Shown: positions 50,981 to 58,600 of the stretch, in pieces
Numbering within the stretch: position 1 is the stretch's first letter
How the letters are laid out: every line of letters begins with the position of its first letter
Assembly: GCA_003241695.1 (NCBI GenBank)
Contig: QFPN01000004.1
Coordinates: 372,001 to 436,000, forward strand
DNA length: 64,000 nucleotides
Direction: 5' to 3'
Source of the DNA: Ancylobacter novellus
GTDB taxonomy: Bacteria > Pseudomonadota > Alphaproteobacteria > Rhizobiales > Methylopilaceae
Notes under the pieces: model-generated
The model's input: the letters and a program-made list of their open reading frames with translations, nothing else
Databases searched by the model: none
What the model was told of the DNA's origin: nothing
Translations under genes and position numbers: made by a program

Positions 50981-51571
50981 ATGAAAAGAGCTTTTCTGGG
51001 CGCAGTCTTCGCGGCCGCGCCGACCGCGGCCTTCGCCCATCCGGCGGCGTTCGACCATGTCCACGGCTTCGTGGAGGGCGCGGCCCATCCGTTCCTCGGC
51101 GCCGACCACGTCCTCGCCATGGTCGCGGTCGGGCTGCTGGCGGCGCGCTACCAGGGCCGGGCCGCCTGGGCGGTTCCGCTCGCCTTCATGGGCATGATGG
51201 CGGCCGGCGGCGCGGCGGGCGTCGCGGGCGTCTCCGTTCCCTTCGTCGAGCCGGCGATCGCCCTGTCGGTGCTCGTCCTCGGCCTCGGCCTCGTGTTCTC
51301 CGAGCGGCTGACGACGTGGGCGGCCGCCGCCGCCGCCGGCTTCTTCGCGGTATTCCACGGCCTCGCCCATGGCGCGGAAATCCCCGAGACCGCCTCCGGC
51401 CTGCTCTACGCCGCGGGCTTCCTCGGCGCGACCGGCCTGCTCCATCTCGCCGGGTTCGGCCTCGGGCGGATCGCGGGCAACGCCGCAGCCGGCCGAAGCG
51501 GCGCGCTGTTCCGGATCGCGGGCGGCCTGTTCGCCGCGGCCGGCGTCGTTCTGATCGCCGCCGCGGGCTGA
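50981..51571 (+). CDS. hupE: HupE/UreJ family metal transporter
   Basis: A 196-residue membrane protein with a signal-like N-terminus (MKRAFLGAVFAAAPTAAFAH) and about six helices. It has the family motif HPFLGADHVLAMVAVG with His and Asp in the first helix, and HGLAHGAEIPE later. HupE/UreJ proteins move nickel (or cobalt). Sitting before ureA and near the urease accessory genes, it probably supplies nickel to urease. It is preceded by the promoter-like element shared with ureB. Confidence 0.9.
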   Translation: MKRAFLGAVFAAAPTAAFAHPAAFDHVHGFVEGAAHPFLGADHVLAMVAVGLLAARYQGRAAWAVPLAFMGMMAAGGAAGVAGVSVPFVEPAIALSVLVLGLGLVFSERLTTWAAAAAAGFFAVFHGLAHGAEIPETASGLLYAAGFLGATGLLHLAGFGLGRIAGNAAAGRSGALFRIAGGLFAAAGVVLIAAAG

Positions 51572-51658
51572 CCGCATTCTTCCGAAGGCGCGGGGGCGAC
51601 CCCTGCGCCTTCGGCGCGGCTCCGGTCGTCGTCCCTCTCCTGTCAGGACTTTCGCGCC

Positions 51659-51970
51659 ATGCATCTCACCGTACGCGAAGAAGAGCGCATCCAGATCTGG
51701 GCCGCGGCCGAAATGGCGCGCCGCCGGCTCGAGAAGGGCGTGCTGCTGAACTACCCGGAGGCGATCGCCGTCATCAGCGACGAAATCCTCGAACGGGCGC
51801 GCGAAGGCGCTATCCCGATGCTGACCGACATGATGGAATACGGCGCGACGATCCTGAAGCGCGAGCACGTCATGACGGGCGTGCCCGAGATGATCACGAT
51901 CCTGCAGGTCGAGGCGCTGTTCCCGGACGGCACCAAGCTCGTGACGGTGATGAATCCGATCCGGGACTGA
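51659..51970 (+). CDS. ureA: Urease gamma subunit
   Basis: A 103-residue urease gamma chain: MHLTVREEERIQIWAAAEMA, LLNYPEAIAVISDEILE, and VEALFPDGTKLVTVMNPI at the end, typical for a separate UreA of about 100 residues. It is unusual in lying about 6 kb away from ureB and ureC, with a regulator and a transporter operon in between. It follows hupE by 87 bases and is probably co-transcribed with it. Confidence 0.94.
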   Translation: MHLTVREEERIQIWAAAEMARRRLEKGVLLNYPEAIAVISDEILERAREGAIPMLTDMMEYGATILKREHVMTGVPEMITILQVEALFPDGTKLVTVMNPIRD

Positions 51971-52087
51971 CGGTCCCGTCCCTTCGGGCTCAGGCCGGAC
52001 GTCCCGCTCTTTTCGACGCGGAGATCCGCGCTCCGCATCGTTGACGCCGCGCGGGTCTCCCGCGCGGCGTTTCTGTTGTGATCTACG

Positions 52088-52108
52088 GGCATAAGTCATT
52101 GGCATAAG
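52088..52108. promoter_or_regulatory. Direct repeat upstream of the LuxR-type gene
   Basis: GGCATAAG occurs twice, at 52088-52095 and 52101-52108, 13 bases apart, in an AT-richer stretch about 70 bases before the regulator start. It may be an operator. The spacing is not that of a classical lux box, so no specific regulator is proposed. Confidence 0.35.
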
Positions 52109-52177
52109 AAATGCTTTTTCCTCTGCGGAAACTGTCGGCCGCGAGGCCGACGGCGAGCTCCTTGAGGACATTCCGCC

Positions 52178-52933
52178 ATGGGCGCCTATTCCACCGCAGC
52201 CGTTCGCGACCATTTCTCCGCCGCGAGAGCCCGGATCAACGATTTCGGCTCGGCTCTGGACGTGTTGTGCGAGATCACCGGCGATCTGGGCTTCACCCAG
52301 GTGCTTTACGCCTATCTCCCGAGCCAGGCGCGGCTCCCGAACGGCGAATGGCAGCCGCTCAAGCTCAACGTCCGCAACTTTCCGCTCGACTGGGAGGACG
52401 AGTGGACCCAGTTCATGTCGGTCGATCCCTATTATCGCGCATGTTTCGACGGCATCATGCCGCTCGAATGGGCGGAGGTTCAGGCCCGGCCGAGCCTCAC
52501 CCCGAAGCAGAAGGCGGCCTGCGCCTATCTCAACGACATGGGACTGTCGCGCGGCATCACAGTGCCGGTGCATCTGCCGTTCGGACGCTTCGCCGTGGTG
52601 AGCGCGATCGCGGACCGCTCCTGCGCCAACTGGACCGGCGTCCGCGAGCGAGCGATCGAGCCGCTGCACTGGCTGACCCACGACTTCACCCAGTTCGTGC
52701 TCGACCGCGGCTATGAAGGCCAGATCGAGCGCGTCGGGCCGGTGAGGCTCACCCCGCGCGAGATCGAGTGCCTGCAGTGGGCGTCGGCCGGCAAGACCTC
52801 GTCGGAGACCGCGATCATCATCGGCCGCTCGCTCGAGACCGTGCGGCTCCACCTGAAGAACGCGATCCGCAAGCTCGACGCCTGCAACCGCGCGCAGGCG
52901 GTCGCCGCGGCGGTGCAGATGGGCCTCATCTGA
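52178..52933 (+). CDS. LuxR-family transcriptional regulator
   Basis: A 251-residue protein with an N-terminal autoinducer-binding-like domain (about 20-165; WEDEWTQFMSVDPYYRACF is the most recognisable part) and a C-terminal LuxR/GerE HTH (about 185-248; LTPREIECLQWASAGKTSSE and GRSLETVRLHLKNAIRKL). No luxI-type synthase is visible nearby, so it may be a solo receptor or respond to another small molecule. It lies between ureA and the urt operon and ends in a clear intrinsic terminator. Control of the urea genes is an inference from position. Confidence 0.88.
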   Translation: MGAYSTAAVRDHFSAARARINDFGSALDVLCEITGDLGFTQVLYAYLPSQARLPNGEWQPLKLNVRNFPLDWEDEWTQFMSVDPYYRACFDGIMPLEWAEVQARPSLTPKQKAACAYLNDMGLSRGITVPVHLPFGRFAVVSAIADRSCANWTGVRERAIEPLHWLTHDFTQFVLDRGYEGQIERVGPVRLTPREIECLQWASAGKTSSETAIIIGRSLETVRLHLKNAIRKLDACNRAQAVAAAVQMGLI

Positions 52934-52959
52934 CGGGCGCGACGACGGCGCCCGTTTTT
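52933..52959 (+). terminator. Intrinsic terminator after the LuxR-type gene
   Basis: An 8-bp GC-rich stem (52933-52940 with 52948-52955) closes a 7-base loop and is followed by TTTT, directly after the stop codon. It separates the regulator from the convergent urtE. Confidence 0.8.
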
Positions 52960-52972
52960 CAGATGATCGCCG

Positions 52973-53689
52973 TCACAGAGACAGGTGGCGCGCGGCCGTC
53001 TCGGGATCGTCGAGCGCGTCGGGCGCGATCTCGCCCACCACCGCGCCCTTGTCCATGACCACGCAGCGGTCCGCGACCGCGCGGATCAGCGACAGGTTCT
53101 GCTCGACGATCAGAACGGTCAGCCGCTCCTCGTCGCGCAGCCTGCGGATGATGCGCCCGATCTCCTGAACGATGTTCGGCTGCACGCCTTCGGAGGGCTC
53201 GTCCAGCAGGATGACGTCGGGGCGGCCAGCGAGCACGCGGCCGATCGCGAGCTGCTGCTGCTCGCCGCCGCTCATCGAGCCGGCGGCCTGGCCGAGCCGC
53301 TTCTCGAGCACGGGGAAGAAGCCGAACACGCGGTCGAGGTTGAGCTCGCGCGCGCCGCCCACGCGTCGCCCGAGAGCCAGGTTCTCGGCGACCGTCATGC
53401 GGGCGAACACGTCTCGCCCCTGCGGCACGTAGCCGACGCCGAGCCGGGCGCGCCGCGCGGGATCGAGCCTCGTCACATCGACGCCGCGGAAGACCACCGA
53501 GCCGGCGGAGGACGGGATCTCGCCCATGATGGTCTTCATCAGCGTCGACTTGCCGACGCCGTTCCGCCCGATGACGGCGACGATCTCGCCGGTCGAGACC
53601 GTGAGCGAGACGTTCTGCACGACCGTGACCCGGCCGTAGCCGGAGCGGACGGCGGACAGAGCGAGCTGCGGAGCCGGAGCCTCCATCAT
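52973..53689 (-). CDS. urtE: Urea-type ABC transporter ATP-binding protein UrtE
   Basis: A 238-residue ABC ATPase of the branched-chain amino acid/urea class (LivF/UrtE type). Walker A is GRNGVGKST, the signature is MSGGEQQQLAIGR and Walker B is VILLDEPSEGVQP. The first of two Met codons overlaps the urtD stop as ATGA. It is the last gene of urtABCDE. Confidence 0.92.
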   Translation of the reverse strand: MMEAPAPQLALSAVRSGYGRVTVVQNVSLTVSTGEIVAVIGRNGVGKSTLMKTIMGEIPSSAGSVVFRGVDVTRLDPARRARLGVGYVPQGRDVFARMTVAENLALGRRVGGARELNLDRVFGFFPVLEKRLGQAAGSMSGGEQQQLAIGRVLAGRPDVILLDEPSEGVQPNIVQEIGRIIRRLRDEERLTVLIVEQNLSLIRAVADRCVVMDKGAVVGEIAPDALDDPETAARHLSL

Positions 53690-54402
53690 GCGGCTCCCAG
53701 ATAGATGCTGCGGACGTCTTCGTTGGCCGCGATCTCGTCGAACGCGCCTTGCGCGAAAAGCCGGCCGTAATGCAGCACGCTGGTGCGCGCCCTGAGGCTC
53801 CGGATGAAGCCCATGTCGTGCTCGATCACCACCACGGTCATGCCGGAGCGGTTGAGTTCGCGGATCAGTTCGGCGGTGCGCGCGGTCTCGTCGGCCGAGA
53901 GGCCGGCGGCCGGCTCGTCGAGCAGCAGCAGGTCCGGCTCGGCCGCGATCGACAGCGCGATCGACAGCCATTGCTGCTGGCCGTGCGACAGGTGGCGAAC
54001 CTGAATGTCCTCGACGCCCGCGAGCCCGACCCGGCCCAGAATCGCGGCGGCCCGCGCGGGGATGTCCGCCTTCGCGTGATGACGGCGCAGCGGCACGAAC
54101 AGGTTCTGCAGCGCGGTCAGCTCGCCGAAGGCGCTGATGTTCTGGAACTTGACCGAGAGGCCGAGGCGGGCGCGGCGGAAGGCCGGAAGCCGGGTCACGT
54201 CGCGCCCCTTGTAGAACACGCGGCCGGTGGTGGGGCGCTCGACGCCGATCAGCGTCTTGAAGAAGGTGCTCTTGCCGGCGCCGTTCGGCCCGACCACGCA
54301 ATGGATCTCGCCCTCCGCGACCGACAGCGAGAGGCCGTTCAGGGCGCGCACGCCGCCATAGACCTTGTGGACGTCGCGGACCTCGAGGATGGCGGCGCTC
54401 AT
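53686..54402 (-). CDS. urtD: Urea-type ABC transporter ATP-binding protein UrtD
   Basis: A 238-residue ABC ATPase (LivG/UrtD type). Walker A is GPNGAGKST, the Q-loop SVKFQNISAF, a modified signature LSHGQQQWLSIALS, Walker B LLLLDEPAAGLS and the switch His in VVVIEHDMGF. The signature HGQQQ in place of GGQQQ is seen in UrtD proteins. The start overlaps the urtC stop. Confidence 0.92.
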   Translation of the reverse strand: MSAAILEVRDVHKVYGGVRALNGLSLSVAEGEIHCVVGPNGAGKSTFFKTLIGVERPTTGRVFYKGRDVTRLPAFRRARLGLSVKFQNISAFGELTALQNLFVPLRRHHAKADIPARAAAILGRVGLAGVEDIQVRHLSHGQQQWLSIALSIAAEPDLLLLDEPAAGLSADETARTAELIRELNRSGMTVVVIEHDMGFIRSLRARTSVLHYGRLFAQGAFDEIAANEDVRSIYLGAA

Positions 54403-55535
54403 CGGGCCGCCCCCAGTTCCGCGGCCGCGGAGGGCGCGGCGCCCTTGCGGCCCGCGGCGGCGGCGAGCCGCCCGATCCGGCTCCCGGCCGTCGCGACCAC
54501 GCCCTCGGGCGCGATCAGCATGGCGGAGACCAGAACCACCCCGAGCGCGAGCAGCGAGATCTCGCCCCAGGTCGCGAGCTCGATCGACAGCCAGCTCAGC
54601 AGCAACGTCGAGATCACCACCGAGGTCAGGTCCTTGCGGCCCCCGACCGCGACCCAGATGACGACCAGAATGTTCGGCCCGACGCTGAAGCCGTCGGGAT
54701 GGATGTAGGTTCCCCAGGCGGTGTAGAGCGCCCCGGCGAGCCCCGCGAGCGCGGCCGAGAGACAGAAGGCGCCGAGCTGGATCAGGCGCACGTCGTAGCC
54801 GAAGGTCTCCGTGCGCCGCTCGTCCTCGCGGACCGCGACCAGCAGATAGCCGAAGCTCGAATTCACGAGCAGGCGCAGGCCGAGATAGACGGCCGTCAGA
54901 ACGCCGAGCACGACCCAGTAGAAGTTCCGTCCCCGGCCGTCGATCTCGACGACGTGCTCGCCGAAGCCGAGCGTCAGGCTCGGGATCGACGGATCGTTCG
55001 GGGTCGCCGGGCCGAGCCCGTTCATGCCGCCGAGATAGGCCCCGCCGACGACGTAGCTCGGATCGGCGGTCTGGCGCATGAACAGGCCGAGCAGCAGCGA
55101 CACGACCAGCATGAGGATCGCGACATAGACGCCTTTCAGCCGGCTGTAGAACATCAGCGCGCCGACGCCGGCCGCGAGCGCCGCCGGCGCGAGCGCGCCC
55201 CCGACCAGCGCCGTGCCGCTCTCGCCGGTCGCGCCGATGAGGTTGATGCCCACGATCCCGTAGGCGTAGCCGCCGACGCCGAAGAAGGCGGCCTGCCCAA
55301 GGCTGAGGATGCCGGCGAAGCCCCAGATCAGACAGAGGCTCAGCGCGAGGATCGACGAGATCATGAAGTTGCTCGCCGTCAGCACCTGGTAGCGCGAGGC
55401 GAAGAAGGGCAGCAGGACGAAGGCCGCGAGCGCGGCGAGCCACAGGAGCCAGAACAGGCGCGAATTGCCGAGCGTCTGCGGGCCGTTCAGCGCGGAGAGG
55501 AAAGCGAGCGGGGAGCGGGACGCCATGCCGGTCAC
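54399..55535 (-). CDS. urtC: Urea-type ABC transporter permease UrtC
   Basis: A branched-chain-type permease of 378 residues with about ten membrane helices. It has the LivM-like LSLCLIWGFAGILSLGQAAF and VREDERRTETFGYDV stretches. The GTG at 55535 overlaps the urtB stop as GTGA and is preferred; the ATG three codons later is the alternative. The alanine-rich C-terminal tail overlaps urtD. Confidence 0.9.
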   Translation of the reverse strand: MTGMASRSPLAFLSALNGPQTLGNSRLFWLLWLAALAAFVLLPFFASRYQVLTASNFMISSILALSLCLIWGFAGILSLGQAAFFGVGGYAYGIVGINLIGATGESGTALVGGALAPAALAAGVGALMFYSRLKGVYVAILMLVVSLLLGLFMRQTADPSYVVGGAYLGGMNGLGPATPNDPSIPSLTLGFGEHVVEIDGRGRNFYWVVLGVLTAVYLGLRLLVNSSFGYLLVAVREDERRTETFGYDVRLIQLGAFCLSAALAGLAGALYTAWGTYIHPDGFSVGPNILVVIWVAVGGRKDLTSVVISTLLLSWLSIELATWGEISLLALGVVLVSAMLIAPEGVVATAGSRIGRLAAAAGRKGAAPSAAAELGAAR

Positions 55536-56422
55536 CGCGCCATGGCGCGGGCGCGCCGTTTCTGAACGAAATCGGAGATGCCGGACGGCATGGCGAGCAG
55601 TCCCACGAGGGCGGCGGCCATGATCGAGACGTAGCCGACGTACTGGTTGAAGACGTTGGCTGCGATCGTCTGCACGCCGGCGAGGTAGAGCGAGGCGTAG
55701 ATCAGCCCGAGGATGGCGTTCGCGCCGCCGCCCATCACGACCGTGATGAAGGCCATCGGCGTGTAGTTCTGGCCGAAGAAGGGCGAGATCGCCGCGGTCT
55801 GGGCGAACATCGCGCCCGCGATCCCGCCGAGCGCCGAACCGATCGCGAAGGTTGTCGTGTAGACGCGCCGCGTGTCGACGCCCAGCGCCGAGGCCATGCG
55901 CGGGTTCTCCATCGCGGCGCGGGCCGCGACGCCGAAGGAGGTAAAGCGGAACAGCGCCCAGACCGCCGCGATCAGCCCGATCGCGACCGCGAACAGCACC
56001 ATGCGGTAGACGCCGAACGAGAAACCGCCGACCTCGAAGCTGCCGAAGGGCGTCGGCATGTTCATGATCGCGGGGCCGAGCAGCAGCAGCGCGCCCTGGC
56101 TGAGGATGAGGCTGAGGCCCCATGTCACCACCAGCGACGACAGGAGCTGGTTGTAGAAATGCCGGATGACGAGGCGCTCCATCACGACGCCGGCGAGCGC
56201 GGCCGCGAGACCCGCCGCCGCGACCGCGACCGGGGCCGGGGCGCCGGCGTGGAACGCCGCGGTCGCCACATAGGCACCGATCATCATCAGCTCGCCATGG
56301 GCCATGTTGATCACGCCCATCATGCCGTAGATCAGGATGAGCCCTGAGGCGGCGAGCATCAGGAAGGCCATGTTGTCGAAATACTGGTAGATCCAGCTGA
56401 AGATCTGGCCTGACCATTCCAT
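55532..56422 (-). CDS. urtB: Urea-type ABC transporter permease UrtB
   Basis: A 296-residue LivH-like permease with eight or so helices. ILIYGMMGVINMAHGELMMI, TSFGVAARAAMENPRMASAL and MAFITVVMGGGANAILGLI in part are typical. It lacks the long extracellular N-terminal extension found in some UrtB proteins. It is separated from urtA by about 150 bases containing an attenuator-like hairpin. Confidence 0.92.
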   Translation of the reverse strand: MEWSGQIFSWIYQYFDNMAFLMLAASGLILIYGMMGVINMAHGELMMIGAYVATAAFHAGAPAPVAVAAAGLAAALAGVVMERLVIRHFYNQLLSSLVVTWGLSLILSQGALLLLGPAIMNMPTPFGSFEVGGFSFGVYRMVLFAVAIGLIAAVWALFRFTSFGVAARAAMENPRMASALGVDTRRVYTTTFAIGSALGGIAGAMFAQTAAISPFFGQNYTPMAFITVVMGGGANAILGLIYASLYLAGVQTIAANVFNQYVGYVSIMAAALVGLLAMPSGISDFVQKRRARAMAR

Positions 56423-56511
56423 CGTCGCGTCTCCGACCGCCCCGCCGGCGAACCGGCGTCAGGTCTCTGCAAGATTCCGGCCGATGGACGGAGAAGGCGT
56501 CCGCAGCCGGG

Positions 56512-56548
56512 AAAAATCGTCCTGCGCCGGGGCGAGCGGCGCAGGACG
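56512..56548 (-). terminator. Attenuator-like terminator between urtA and urtB
   Basis: A perfect 11-bp stem (56518-56528 with 56538-56548, 9-base loop) lies just after urtA. On the transcribed (minus) strand it is followed by ATTTTTC, as in an intrinsic terminator. Partial termination here would give more binding protein (urtA) than membrane parts, a common need of ABC importers. Confidence 0.75.
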
Positions 56549-56571
56549 CCTTCGTGGAAGATCAGGCGCGA

Positions 56572-57846
56572 TTACTGCGCCAGATACTTCTTCCACTCGG
56601 GATTGTCCGGCGGCAGGAACTGACGGTTCGGCGCCTTCTTGGTCATGTCCACGCCGATGCTCGACAGGAACTGCGGCTCCGTCATGCCGAGGTCGGAGAC
56701 GAGTTCGAGCGAGTGGTCGTCCTTCACCTTGAACAGGTAGGTGTGCATGGCGGCGTGATGCTGCTTGCCGCGCATGATCCAGGGACCGCCCGGCGCGTCC
56801 GGCAGGGAGACGTCGCTCTCGAGCGCCGCGATGGTCTTCTCGGTGTCGGTGGTGCCGGCCTTCTTCCAGGCCTCCGCCATCGCCTTCACCGCGACGTAGC
56901 CGAAGGCCGCGTGCTCGTTGACGTAAGGCACGCTCGGGAACATCGCGCGGATCTTCGCGGCGAAGGCCTTGCTGCTCTCGCCCGGCACGTCCTCGATATA
57001 GGCCGGCGGGACGTAGAGGTTGGCGAGCGAGGGCGGCGCGAAGCGCTTGTGCTCGTAGCCGTCCGAGATCGTCACGTTCGACCAGACCGGCGTCTTCAGC
57101 CCGGCGGCCTGCGCCTGCGGGTAGAACTGCACCTGGTCGGCGCCGACGAGGCAGTGGACCTGGAAGTCAGGCTTCACGCCCTTGATCTTGTCGATCGTCG
57201 CCTGCCACTGCGACACGCCGAAGGGGAAATATTCCTCCATCTCGATCTTGCCGCCGGCGAGGCCGGCCGCGACCCGCACCCACTGGCCGATCGCGCGGCA
57301 GAAATTGTAGTCGGCGCCGATGAAGGTCATGCGCGGACCGATCTTGTCGACCATGTACTTGATCGCCGGCAGCACCTGCTGCTCGGGCGTCGGTCCGGCG
57401 AAGAACGAGTAGTGGTCGGCGATGCCGCCTTCGCCCTGGTTGTTGTGCCAGTAGATCGTCTTGTTGCGGACGACCTCCTTGCGGGCGGCCTCGCGCTCCG
57501 CGCCGGTGTAGCCGGCCATCACGACGTTGGCCTCGTTCTCGAACACGCAGCGCTGGGCGAGCTCCTGGTAGCGCTTCACGTCCGACTGGCCGTCATAGGA
57601 GATGAGCTCGACGAGCTTCTTCTTGCCGTCGACCTCGATGCCGCCGGCGTCGTTGATCTCTTTGACCGCGAGCTTGTAGCCGTAGGTCTTCGGGGTCGCC
57701 ATGATCGAGAAGTCGCCGGACAGATCGTCGATCGCGCAGACCGTGATCTTGTCCTTGGCGAAGGCCGGCGTCGCCAGCGCGCTTCCGCCGATGACCGACA
57801 GAACGAACAAGGATGAAGCGAGACCGCTTCTGAATTGGGCTCTCAC
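56572..57846 (-). CDS. urtA: Urea/amide ABC transporter substrate-binding protein
   Basis: A 424-residue periplasmic binding protein with a cleavable signal peptide (SSLFVLSVIGGSALATPAFA). The receptor fold starts at KDKITVCAIDDLSGDFS and has VVMAGYTGAEREAARKEVVR and YFPFGVSQWQATIDKIKG. It belongs to the branched-chain/urea/amide binding class. Urea is inferred from the surrounding urease genes; short-chain amides are an alternative. Transcribed divergently from ureB across a 196-base spacer that carries the conserved element. Confidence 0.88.
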   Translation of the reverse strand: MRAQFRSGLASSLFVLSVIGGSALATPAFAKDKITVCAIDDLSGDFSIMATPKTYGYKLAVKEINDAGGIEVDGKKKLVELISYDGQSDVKRYQELAQRCVFENEANVVMAGYTGAEREAARKEVVRNKTIYWHNNQGEGGIADHYSFFAGPTPEQQVLPAIKYMVDKIGPRMTFIGADYNFCRAIGQWVRVAAGLAGGKIEMEEYFPFGVSQWQATIDKIKGVKPDFQVHCLVGADQVQFYPQAQAAGLKTPVWSNVTISDGYEHKRFAPPSLANLYVPPAYIEDVPGESSKAFAAKIRAMFPSVPYVNEHAAFGYVAVKAMAEAWKKAGTTDTEKTIAALESDVSLPDAPGGPWIMRGKQHHAAMHTYLFKVKDDHSLELVSDLGMTEPQFLSSIGVDMTKKAPNRQFLPPDNPEWKKYLAQ

Positions 57847-57922
57847 CGGAGGGGGTTCCTTCTGCTCCGAAAGGCGGAATGACTTTCGGCCGCAGCGTAG
57901 GGGCGGGTCGCGGGCGCTGGCA

Positions 57923-57974
57923 CGCTACCCGAAAAGGGAAGATGCGGACCCGAAGAGGCCGTCGCTTAATCGGC
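57923..57974 (+). promoter_or_regulatory. Conserved promoter-like element upstream of ureB
   Basis: CGCTACCCGAAAAGGGAAGA (57923-57942, continuing TGCGG) and GCTTAATCGGC (57964-57974), 41 bases apart start to start, match the element before hupE at 50857-50910. The distance to the ureB start is similar (about 70 bases). Suggests joint control of both halves of the urease locus, possibly also of divergent urtA. Confidence 0.65.
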
Positions 57975-58042
57975 GTCGACCGCGACGAAGACCTCCTGAA
58001 GCTTCGCCGGGGAAACCGACCCCTCCCTCCCGGAGATGACCC

Positions 58043-58564
58043 ATGTCCGCCAAATGGGCGCCGCCGCCGCTGCCGAAGTCCGTCGTTCCGTCCGAAGCCT
58101 TCGAGGTCGGCGAACCCGAAAAGGTCGGGGCGATCGACTTCGCCGACGGCGACATCGAGATCAACGCCGGCCGGCGCACGCTCGAACTCGTGATGGTCAA
58201 CACCGGCGACCGGCCGATCCAGATCGGCGCGCACTACCACATCGCCGAGTGCAACAAGGCGATGGCCTTCGACCGCGAGGCCGCCTTCGGCATGCGCCTC
58301 GACATCCCGAGCGGCACCGCGGTGCGCTTCGAGCCGGGCCAGAGCCGCAAGGTGCAGCTCACCACCTATGTCGGCCGCGAGGTCGCTTACGGCATGAACA
58401 ACATGACCAACGGCACGGTCAGGTCCGAGATCATCAAGGACCTCACGATGCAGAAGCTCAGGGCGCACCGCTACTGCTTCGAGGGCGAACGCTACAAGGT
58501 CCGCGAGCGGCCCGACGAGCTGTTCGCGCCGAAGGCGAGCGACGAAGCCCCGAAGAAGTCCTGA
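58043..58564 (+). CDS. ureB: Urease beta subunit, extended form
   Basis: A 173-residue beta chain, against about 100-105 in most bacteria. The family core (about residues 33-118) has NTGDRPIQIGAHYHIAECN, FDREAAFGMRLDIPSGTAVR in part and FEPGQSRKVQLTTYVGR. It has about 20 extra residues at the N-terminus and a long basic C-terminal extension of 40-50 residues (LTMQKLRAHRYCFEGERYKV then a Lys-rich end). The normal FFE in the HYHFFEVN motif is changed to HYHIAECN. It lies 36 bases before ureC. Confidence 0.9.
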   Translation: MSAKWAPPPLPKSVVPSEAFEVGEPEKVGAIDFADGDIEINAGRRTLELVMVNTGDRPIQIGAHYHIAECNKAMAFDREAAFGMRLDIPSGTAVRFEPGQSRKVQLTTYVGREVAYGMNNMTNGTVRSEIIKDLTMQKLRAHRYCFEGERYKVRERPDELFAPKASDEAPKKS

Positions 58565-58600
58565 CGCCCCGCGCGGCCTTGCGAGCTGGATGACGAACCC

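Noticed and set aside
52085..52110. A lux box upstream of the LuxR-type gene
   Set aside because: The repeated GGCATAAG is direct, not inverted, and lacks the usual symmetric CTG/CAG core, so it is listed only as a direct repeat.
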